The translations under genes and the position numbers were made by a program. A stretch of 64,000 nt of DNA, from contig CM066327.1 of assembly GCA_033807775.1 (NCBI GenBank), positions 96,370,295-96,434,294 of the forward strand. The letters are read 5' to 3'. The notes under the pieces are model-generated. The model was not told the origin of the DNA, searched no databases, and worked only from the letters and a program-made list of their open reading frames with translations. Shown here piece by piece: positions 52,948-62,169 of the stretch; positions within the stretch are counted from its first letter, which is position 1, and each line of letters opens with the position of its first letter. This DNA comes from Saussurea involucrata (Eukaryota > Streptophyta > Magnoliopsida > Asterales > Asteraceae).

Positions 52948-53683
52948 TTCTCTGTATTATCAGTTCAACCAAAGATGTTAACAAATAAGAATTGTCTTAG
53001 TGTGGAAAGAAATTTCCATTAAGATGTTTCGAATTTTGTCCATTTCATTCAGACAAAAATGTCTTAATGAAGATTAGGGTTTTTCATGATTTTGAAACGA
53101 AATGTAAAACCCATAAATTCTTGTATTCCAGTTTCAAAAGAAAAACTGGATACGAATGAAGAACAAGTTTAAGATTTAGATTTAAAACTTGAAGAACAAC
53201 CATGAAATGGTTGTGTTCATAAAACCATGAAAGAAAATGATTTTATTTTTAAGTTCTTTTGTTTGATCTTGTTTAAAACAAAGATAAGATCAGAAACAAG
53301 TTATCTGCATTTGAAAAATAAGAACATATTAACCTTGAAGTTTTGATGAAGAAGATGATGAACAGTTCTTTGAAGATTTGAGAGCACAAATGCAACAGTA
53401 ATTTCTTTCTTGCGGAGGAAGAATGTTCGCGTAAAAGACAAATATAAACCAAAAGTTGTTTATATATGGAGTTTTAGAGAGAGAAAACCTTGAGCGGGAA
53501 AAGGTTTTCATCATGACACGGACACGTGTTTGCATTTGATTGGAAGTTTGAGCGAAACGTGCAAACGTGTGTCAGAAAGAAATCGTGCCTGGTGTTATCC
53601 GTTGCAATGACGTCACAACTGTCCTTTCACATTCTTTTTGGATGTCTCTGAGGTTTTGAAAAACTCAGGGACTCTTTTGAAAA
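52948..53683 (-). promoter_or_regulatory. Candidate promoter and 5' UTR of B aORF
   Basis: A minus-strand TATATAA is at about 53459-53467. Upstream are CACGTG (53523-53528), two ACGT cores (53557, 53565) and the palindrome TGACGTCA (53608-53615). Between TATA and ATG, CAAG^GTTAATATG (53333) and ATACAG^AG (52952) could bound a 382-bp 5' UTR intron. The right part (53616-53683) meets the truncated LTR of E. The arrangement parallels A1. Confidence 0.45.
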
Positions 53684-56600
53684 ACAATATGGGCTTAGGC
53701 CTTATTATCTTGTAAATGGACCCTTTATAAAGAATTTTAGGGTTCATTTTATCATAAGGTCATTTAGAAGAATCACAAAAACACACTGACTAATCTCATG
53801 AGAGTCATCTAAAATGTAAAGTGTGGTGTTCTTCAATATTTCTTCTCCATATTATCTTCAATGAATATGAGATGAGTTTCTTTATTATTGTTCTTATTGT
53901 TCATCTTATCTCTATTTATATATGGATTTTATTTCTTCTATTGTCTGCTTGTTCTAAATGGGACCAACAATTGGTATCAGAGCTGGATTGAAGAAACTCT
54001 TCTTCAATCGGTCATCTATGCAACAATAGAAGATTAGATGATTTATTTGTTGTTTTGGTGCTTAGATTGATTCAATCACATGAGCCTAAACACAAATATC
54101 ATATCTGATACTTATTTTCTGTTTTGTGCTTATTGGAAATCCAATCTTTGATTTCAATAAGATTTGGATAAGTTTTGACAGAAAATTAGTGTTTCTCTTC
54201 ACAAAATCTGATTCTGCACACCACATGTTTGATGAAATGCCTAAGTGAAGATTTGATTCTGTTTGGGTCAAATCTGATCAGATTTAATACATGTGTGTGT
54301 TTTGATTCTTTCTTATTCATTGGTCTTATTTGATAAGCACTAAGTAGATGGTTGATCTATGATCTCATCCTTGTGTGTGCTTGAGTCCATAGCATTTTTT
54401 TTGGCATCTTGGTAGTAAGGTTGTTGATCTTTGATCTGACCTTTATTTAAATCCAAGATTGGACTCTTTTTTACTCAGATTTTGTTTGTATTCCGCTGGT
54501 CATAATCGATTAAATGAAAAACAAAATCATTTGAGTCTTGAAAAAGTTGATTGAGAAAGATTTGGTGCTGTGCTAATTTTCAAAGTCTGATCTGAATTTT
54601 TTTGACTTTTGAGTGCTTCTAATCAGTTTTCTGACCTGATCAATTAGAGATCTGAGTATTTGCACTCATTGTTCTAAAAATTATGAAGATCGTTTTATTT
54701 TCAACACCAAAGGTTTTGTGAAACTTGGAAACCAACAACCCTGTGCATCAATGTTTGATGAATTAGAAGTTGGTTCACGGAGTGATAAGGGTGATTTGTT
54801 TTGGGAGTCACAAGGAGGAATTTATCTTGGATTAATAGTGATATTGGTTGCTGTTGGATCTGGCTTCTTTATGAAATCACTTTTCAACAGCATGTTAGAA
54901 CCAATTAGATTCATGGATGTCTTATTAAGCAGTTGATTAAGCTGCTGGTATTGTTTGTTGCTGTAGAACTCAAAAGAATTAAGCTTCTGTTTGTTGATAT
55001 ATTTTTTGAAAATGTGCAGCTCAGACTTGTTAAGTGCAACAGTGAATTCGAAGAGAACTTCAGAAGCTTGTCACTGTTGTGTTGCCATCATGATCAAAAG
55101 TTTGCTGCTGAATCAGATGATAAGCTGTCCATTAAGCTACTGTTGTTAAGCAGCCGCTGCCGTTAATATGATTCGAGATAATTTTGTTCAGAAGAGATGA
55201 TCAACAGAAAATTTGAAGAGCAGAAGCTTATCAGAGCTCTGTTGGCTTACAGAGCTCTGTTAATTTTTCAGAGGCTGATCAGAAGTGTTCGGGTGCAAAT
55301 CTGTTGAAAGTGGCAGCAACCACAGCTTATCGAAGCCTCAGAAGTGGGTCTTGCGATCTGTCCAACCTATTTGCTGCTCATCAGATCTTACCAGAGCTCT
55401 GTTGAGCTTACCAGAGCTCTGTTAACTTCTCAGACGCTGTCAGAAGTGGTTCAGAGATCTCATCCAGATTTAAATATGCAGATCTTAGAAAGGCTCCTCA
55501 AAGACCCGATAAGCACAGAAGAATATATTCTGCCCACAGACTTCAAAGTTATGCTTGGAATGTCAGAATTTGCTGTTGTCCATGTCGAAGTGCAGCTGTC
55601 AGCACAAGGAATCTTGTTATAATTCCTCACAAACAGACTTGCCAAATAGATATTGAAGAGAAAATGCAGCTACAATCTGTTTTGGAGCTTATATGCAGTT
55701 TGTGTTTGATCTCGAGTTGCTGTCAAAACAGATTAAAACATGCAGCTGGTGTAATTTGTTTTTTTTCTCTCTGGTGCTGATCAAGAATAGAAGTTGTTGT
55801 GTTCAAATGTTAACCACAGAGGACTCTAATGGTATTTCAGAAAGTTGTCACGCTGTCCAGAAGAATGCAGAGTTTTTTTTTTAAAGCTGCTCCTGCGTAT
55901 TTGAATATCCAAAAGCAACTTAGAGAAGCTGTTAAGCATCTGATTAAGCTGCTGTGACAATGATGCGACTGCTGTGATCAAATGTTTTGCTGTCAAAAGT
56001 GCAGGTCTGCACGGTTTTAAATCTGTGGATACAAAATTTTAACAGCTGCAATGTGGTGTTGTATAGAAGTTCTGTTCAGAAGCAGCCGTCGATCAGACTA
56101 CACTGAGCTTAATCACAACAAAGTACACAACCTAGAAGTTCAGATTTTAAATGTCCATGTTGGATTATGAAGTGAAGATGTGTTCTACCAAAGCATACAG
56201 ATTTCAGTATAAAGGTTTTAAAGGTTGTCCAACTGCAGAGCTAGATCAGAAGCAGAACAGTCGCTGCTGTGTTTAAGGGTTTAAGCAATTGTCGAGAGCT
56301 GTTGTTTGGTAAAGCCAACAGAGCTTAGCTGTTGTCCAAATTAAGCAACAGTAAGGCTGCTGTCCAGAGTCGGTTATGTGCAGCAGCAACAAACACTTCA
56401 GCTCTGTGATCACAAACTTATCAGAGTTTGGTTGTTTTCGATGTTGCTATTTCAAATAAGCTGCAACCATCTAGATTCGTGTATAGAGTTTGATTAGTGC
56501 TTAATCAGAGATTTTTGCCTCAATGTGATCAGAGATTGGGTTTATCAGAAGAAGTAGCAGAAGCTTATCAGAGAGCTTAACAGAGCTCTGATCGTCGACA

Positions 56601-58229
56601 GAAGCTTACCAGAGCTGCTCTGTGAACACTGGGTTTATTTTTTCACACAAGAGCTTACCAGAGCTCTGTTGAAGCTTACCAGAGCTCTGTTGACTTTACC
56701 AGAGCTCTGTTGATTGACAAGATGGTTTAAGTTTTTTTAAAGAGGCAATTCACCAAAGCTCTGTTGACATCAGAGATCAATTACAGAGGATGGATGCTAC
56801 CTTCAGAAGATGGTTCAGAGACAAATATCAGGTTGATTAAGCTGCTTCAGAAGCTGTCCTGATTGTGCAGAAATCCATTAAGCCTCTGAATAAGCTGCTT
56901 CTGTTAAGACCATCCAGAGACTTAAAGATCAAAGTCTACTTGTGCAGAGTTTTGAATGAGATTGTTTTTGAGTAGCTACTAAAGTCCAGAAAGACGTGGC
57001 TGTCCAGATTAAGCCACTGCTGTTAAGAGCTTAATTGTGCTTAATTCTTACAGAGATGATTCACAAAATCTCTATGCACGCTCAGAAATTCAGATGTTGT
57101 TCAGAGGACATGCAAGGCCTCTAAAAGTCAGTTTAGAGATGCTCATATGCACATCCAGAGGAGTCAGTTCAGAGCTTAATCAAGAGGCTCTCTGGATCAA
57201 ATTTCTCATAAATAAGAGCAATGACCAGAAGGGACCAGAAGCAAACTCAGGCATGTTTATTAGAGTTCGTTGGTCCAGAAATCAAATCAAGCCAAAAGCC
57301 CGGAGCCCGAAATTTTCCACTTTGTTTGACAGCTTTGCGCTGCTTCAGAAACATGCGCACAACGTTTTACTCGGTACTCCAAATTACACGAGTCCAGTTT
57401 CATTGGAAACATAATTCACAGACGCACGACTTTGATGTTCTAAGTTTTCTCAAATTATGTGAGCTGATATGCCAAAATCAGCTTCAAAGTCTGCTGTAAG
57501 GTGCTGGACCGAAAGCATTGCATTTAATTCATGCTCTTTTCGCTTTCAAGAACGGTGTTCTCTCGACGGTTCTTCACGGTTTCATGCTGCTATTTGTGAC
57601 ATGTTGATTGTCACTCACTCCTCTATTATTCAAGTTTAATGCTCGGTGCTGAATGCTTAATCAACAGTGAAGTTGAGTCATGAAAACTAGACAAAATGGG
57701 GTTAATTGTCTCGGTTTTTCAAGAAGATGAGCCTATATTTGAGGGGGAGCTCGTGATGCTTTGAAGACTCGAAGAATGGAACGCCAAAGTTTCTAAAGAA
57801 AGCAAGGGGGAGACTATAAGATGATGCTTTCTTTATAAAACATTAGGGGGAGATTGTTAGATTAAATTAGCTCCTAATTTAATAAATGTTTTATAAAGAA
57901 TTATTGTAATAGGGCTTTTAGATGGCTTTATGGTTTTTTAGCTACAATATGGGCTTAGGCCTTATTATCTTGTAAATGGACCCTTTATAAAGAATTTTAG
58001 GGTTCATTTTATCATAAGGTCATTTAGAAGAATCACAAAAACACACTTACTAATCTCATGAGAGTCATCTAAAATGTAAAGTGTGGTGTTCTTCAATATT
58101 TCTTCTCCATATTATCTTCAATGAATATGAGATGAGTTTCTTTATTATTGTTCTTATTGTTCATCTTATCTCTATTTATATATGGATTTTATTTCTTCTA
58201 TTGTCTGCTTGTTCTAAATGGGACCAACA
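53684..58229 (+). mobile_element. E: young non-coding LTR element (LARD-like) inside B
   Basis: A 5' LTR lacking its first 89 bases (53684-53969), primer site ATTGGTATCAGAGC (53970-53983), 3.9 kb of internal DNA without a long ORF, purine tract TAGGGGGAGA (57844-57853) and a full 3' LTR (57855-58229, 375 bp, TGTTAGATTAAATT...GGACCAACA). The LTRs differ by one base over 286. B's reverse transcriptase is cut right after the GMIGS motif, and its continuation is missing on E's other side, so a deletion removed the start of E and part of B. Confidence 0.85.
53970..57854 (+). other. Internal region of E, non-coding, rich in CAGAGCTCTG
   Basis: The largest same-strand frame is 125 codons (57037-57414) and has no recognisable domain. 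The 10-base palindrome CAGAGCTCTG occurs eight times (starts 55232, 55250, 55392, 55412, 56581, 56659, 56680, 56700), often as TTACCAGAGCTCTGTTGA. AAGCTGCTG and GAAGCTG words are also common. Three purine tracts (57750, 57806, 57844) lie at the 3' end. Confidence 0.65.
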
Positions 58230-61031
58230 TGAGCCGATCATCCCACGGTACAACGTGACATTGACAGGAACACCTTTTGTGTCATTATCAAGTGTCAGCA
58301 GAGGTGCCATAGGGGTTTTCATAGCTGAACTTTCAGTTAAGTCGAATTTCTTCAGCATATCTTTAACATATTTTCCCTGATTAATGAAAGTTCCTTTTTC
58401 AGTTTGCTTAATCTGAAGACCAAGGAAATATGTTAGTTCACCCATCATGCTCATTTTATACTCATCTTTCATTCTATCAGCGAAACGAGTACAAAGCTCA
58501 GGGTTAGTAGAACCAAATATAATGTCATCAACATATATTTGAACTAAAATGATATGACCTTTCACTTTTCTAAAAAATAGAGTTTTGTCAATCTTACCTC
58601 TCTCAAATTGTTCAATATGGAGATAAGTAGAGAGAGTATCATACCATGCACGAGGAGCTTGCTTTAAGCCATAAAGTGCCTTGTCCAGTTTATAAACATA
58701 ACCTGGACGTTTAGGATATGAGAATCCTGGAGGTTGTTCCACATACACTTCTTCATTCAGCTTTCCATTCAGAAACGCTGACTTAACATCCATCTAATGT
58801 ACAGTGAAGTTTTTGTGTACAACATATGCTAAGAAAAGACGAATAGATTCAAGTCTTGCTACTGGAGCAAAAGTTTCGTCATAGTCTATGCCTTCCTCTT
58901 GCCTGTATCCCTGAGCAATAAGACGAGCTTTGTTGCGAGTTACAGTACCATGTTCGTCCAACTTGTTTAGATAGACCCATTTAGTGCCTATCACCGTTTT
59001 GTCAGTTGGTCTACGAACGAGTTTCCAAACTTTGTTTCTTTCAAATTCAGTCAGCTCTTCTTGCATAGCGTTGACCAAGTTTGGATCTCTGAGGGCATCA
59101 TCTATTTTCTTTGGTTCAGTTAGAGAAATAAAGTTAACAAATAAACAAATATTACCTGCACTTCTACGAGTCTGAATACCAGCGTTGGGATCACCAAGAA
59201 TTTGATCGATTGGGTGATTTACGGTCCATCGCTGAGCCGAAGCATACGTCGCTGATTCAGTCTAAACTGGAGAAACTGAAGATGAGGCTTCAGCTACTTC
59301 TGGATTATCAGCTAAGAGAGGAATGTTTGCATTTGTCACTTCATTCACTGATTGTTGAGAAAAAGATGGAATGTCTGAGACATTTGGATCAACTGCAGGT
59401 ATAGTGTTTATAGGAACAGCTAAGACCCATGATGTTTCAACTTCACTATTCTGCATGTTTGGAATGATAGTGGGACTATCATCTTCTACTGTGAGAGCAT
59501 GAGGAGTGGGAATTTCTTCTGAATCACCAAGATGAGAAAACATCCATTGATTCAATTCTTCAGTATCAGCGGACGGTTTAGAGTTCGCTGAACGGGATTC
59601 GTCAAACGTGACGTGAATAGTTTCTTCTACAGTTTGTCTTCTACGGTTGAAGACTCTGAAGGCTTTGGAGACTGAGGAGTATCCAAGAAAGATTCCATCA
59701 TCAGCCTTAGGATCAAACTTTCCAAGGGCATCTCTGTTGTTCAGTATGAAACACTGACATCCAAAGATGTGAAGAAAGCTAATTGAAGGCTTTCTCCCAT
59801 GAAGGAGTTCATAGACTGTCTTTTTGAATCTTTTAACTATCAGCGACCTGTTTTGCGTAAAGCAAGCAGTGTTGACAGCTTCTGCCCAAAACTGAGTAGG
59901 CAGGTGAGAATCGCTGAGCATTGAACGTGCAGCTTCAATAATTGTTCTATTTCTTCTTTCAGCGACTCCATTTTGTTGCGGTGTTCTCACTGACGAAAAG
60001 TTGTGAGAAATACCCTTACTCTCAAGGAAGGAATCAAGAGATCTGTTTTTGAATTCAGCTCCATGATCACTCCTTATTGAGCGAACAGTCATATTGTTCA
60101 GAGTTTCCATCTTCCGAACAAAGGTGATGAGTTCTTCAGGGGTGTCACTCTCATAACGGAGAAACATTACCCATGTGTAACGAGAGAATTCATCAACTAT
60201 GACCAGCGTATATTTCTTTCCAGCGATGGATTGTTTGTTAACGGGGCCAAACAAATCCATATGGAGTAGTTGTAGAGGAGATGACACTGAGGAGGCTTGC
60301 TTTGACTTGAAGCTTGCCTTGGTCTGCTTCCCTTTTTCACACGCTGAACATAAAGACTCTTTGGCGTATGAATGTTGAGGTAGACCAGTGACTAACTCTT
60401 TGGAGGAAAGAGTATTCAGTGTCTTGAAATTTAGATGCGAGAGCCTCTTGTGCCATAGCCAGTTGACATCAGAAGATGCCTTTAAGAAGAAACAGGAGTT
60501 CTCAGTGGTTGTTGAGTCCATGTTTATTACATAAACATTTTCCAAACGATAACCGCTGAGAGCTATCTTCTCCTTTTTGTCAGAGACAAAGCAGGATTCC
60601 TTAGTGAAAATCACTTTGTTATCCATGTCACAAAGCTGACTGATGCTCAAAAGATTATGCTTCAGCCCTTTAACATATGCGACTCTTCTGAAGGAGGTTG
60701 CACCATTTGAAAGTACACCATACCCTCGGGTGTGTCCTTTTCCATTTCCACCGAAAGTCACAGAGGGACCCTTCTCTTCCTTGTATTCAGCGAGCAGGTT
60801 TTTCTTTCCAGTCATGTGTCTAGAGCATCCGCTATCGAGATACCAGATACCCTTCTTAACCTGCAATACAAAGGAAGAATAGTTTTTCTTAGGTACCCAC
60901 TTAACCATGTATACACGTTTGTCAGTGGAAGTAGTTGGAATGGAAGGTTCAGCGGTCTTCGCAGCATTTGAAGATTCAGCTTTGTCTTTCTTCACTTTGG
61001 TTAATTTATTAACCTCAGTGGTAGGAGTCAC
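58230..61031 (-). pseudogene. pol of B: protease, integrase, partial reverse transcriptase
   Basis: A 589-codon frame from 61031 contains WYLDSGCS (protease Asp at residue 66), the HHCC zinc region (H195, H199, C228, C231) and the integrase core with D259, D322 and E358 all present. TAG near 59262 ends it. The same protein resumes at 59078-58794 (WKLVRRPTDKTVIGTKWVYL; NKARLIAQGYRQEEGIDYDE), is stopped by TAG just before MDVKSAFLNG, and continues 58793 on with YVDD at about 58524-58535. It is cut by E after YRGMIGS. Both stops look like Gln CAG to TAG changes. Gag is absent upstream: only about 115 bases separate the frame from the primer site. Confidence 0.88.
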
Positions 61032-61144
61032 CTTGACCTGATTTACATCGGTGTTGGTCCTCTTTGCCTTGGGGGCAATCTTCAGATAATAGCAAGGAAG
61101 AGAAATATCTTAGATTAGATCTTGTTTATGAGATTAAACAAATC

Positions 61145-61159
61145 TGCTCTAATACCACT
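61145..61159 (-). other. Primer-binding site of B (imperfect)
   Basis: The minus strand reads AGTGGTATTAGAGCA after the LTR end ACCAACA. Relative to TGGTATCAGAGC one base is changed (C to T). The bases between it and the pol frame (61032-61144) hold no feature. Confidence 0.75.
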
Positions 61160-61430
61160 TGTTGGTCCCGAAGGCCTATACAAGTTTGTAGAAGGGGGGG
61201 GGGGTTGAATACAAACACACAGATTTTACTTTTCTAAATTGTTTATTGATAAATCATTAACAATTTACAGCTTGTTGCGGAGACAAGATTAAGGATAAAC
61301 CTAAATCTAAACAAGTTGGAACACTAAGGTTTCTTGCACTAAGAAAAATAAGGAAATTACTAATAATAACCTATCTTGAGATAAGAGATATGAACTTGTC
61401 CAGAGTTAGCAAGTTACTTCAAAATGAAGT
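61160..61430 (-). repeat. 5' LTR of B, first 271 bases before the C3 insertion
   Basis: TGTTGGTCCCGAAGG with a G11 run (61194-61204). It differs from the 3' LTR by two substitutions over the shared part. It stops at AAAATGAAGT, where C3 begins; the B 3' LTR continues GAAGTGAGTTCATC, so GAAGT is the likely C3 target duplication, with its second copy beyond the window. Confidence 0.8.
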
Positions 61431-61960
61431 TGTTAGATCTGAAGTTTTGTCAATAAACCAAGTGTTGAAGATCTGATAAGAAGACTCAGATGTTCTGAGT
61501 AGAGAAGTCAGAGGTCTGACTGTGAAAGCTCAGAAGTATTGATAAGAGAAATCGGAAGTCTGGGAAGAGAAGTCAGATGTCTGAGTTAAGGAGTCAGAAG
61601 TTCTGAGAAGCGTTATCAGAAGAATGTTCAGAAGTTCTGAACTACCTGTTCAGAACTTATGACGAGATACTTTACTTAGTATTTTATAAACTAATTAGGA
61701 CACGTGTTATGTTCTTATTAGTCTTTCTTGTTTGTACTGTAGCTTTAAGATGTCCGTTGCAGTATAAATAGTAGTTAGCTCTACGTTGCTAACTGATTGA
61801 TTTTTCCCGTATAACTTTGTATTCATTCTCTGTAATCTTTGAGATTCTCTCTCTCTTAGATCTGTAATTCTGTTCATCATTGAATACAATTGGGCTTGAT
61901 CGTACAAATTCTCAATTACTGCTTTCTACATTGATTGTAAGATAAGATTCTGAACTTTCA
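61431..61960 (+). repeat. 5' LTR of C3 (530 bp)
   Basis: TGTTAGATCTGAAG...TCTGAACTTTCA. Many TCAGAAG/TTCTGA words lie in the first 230 bases. Then come an 11-bp inverted repeat AAGTTCTGAAC (61632-61642) / GTTCAGAACTT (61648-61658), CACGTG at 61701-61706 and TATAAATA at 61763-61770. The part after TATA is pyrimidine-rich with CTCTCTCTCTTAG. Confidence 0.9.
61763..61770 (+). promoter_or_regulatory. TATA box of family C LTR
   Basis: TATAAATA, 57 bases downstream of the G-box CACGTG. The same pair is found at 15321/15383 and 20581/20643, so this core promoter is conserved in all three family C LTRs. It would drive the gag-pol RNA. Confidence 0.65.
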
Positions 61961-62169
61961 ATTGGTATCAGAGCTAATCAACAAACAAATTCGTTCTAGA
62001 TTGTTATCGCGAAGATCGATTGATAAATTTCTTGAAGATTTCTTGATTCATTCAAAATTCGATTCCGCTGCTAGGGCTAGTTCTTGAATTCTTGGCAATT
62101 CTTGAATTACCTGTTACATTTCGATCAAGAAACTCGAATTGTGTTTTTCTGTTGAATTTTCTTACAATC

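Larger units (their letters stand above)
47589..61430 (-). mobile_element. B: family B Ty1/copia (SIRE-like) element with nested E; 5' LTR cut by C3
   Basis: Minus strand. Sense order is 5' LTR (61430-61160, interrupted by C3), primer site (61159-61145), pol without gag (61031-58230), element E in plus orientation (58229-53684), putative aORF promoter (53615-53459), aORF (52947-48830), polypurine tract (48572-48565) and 3' LTR (48563-47589). Over the roughly 270 shared LTR bases I count two substitutions plus a change in G-run length (17 versus 11), so it is fairly young. Gag, the end of reverse transcriptase and RNase H are missing. Confidence 0.8.
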
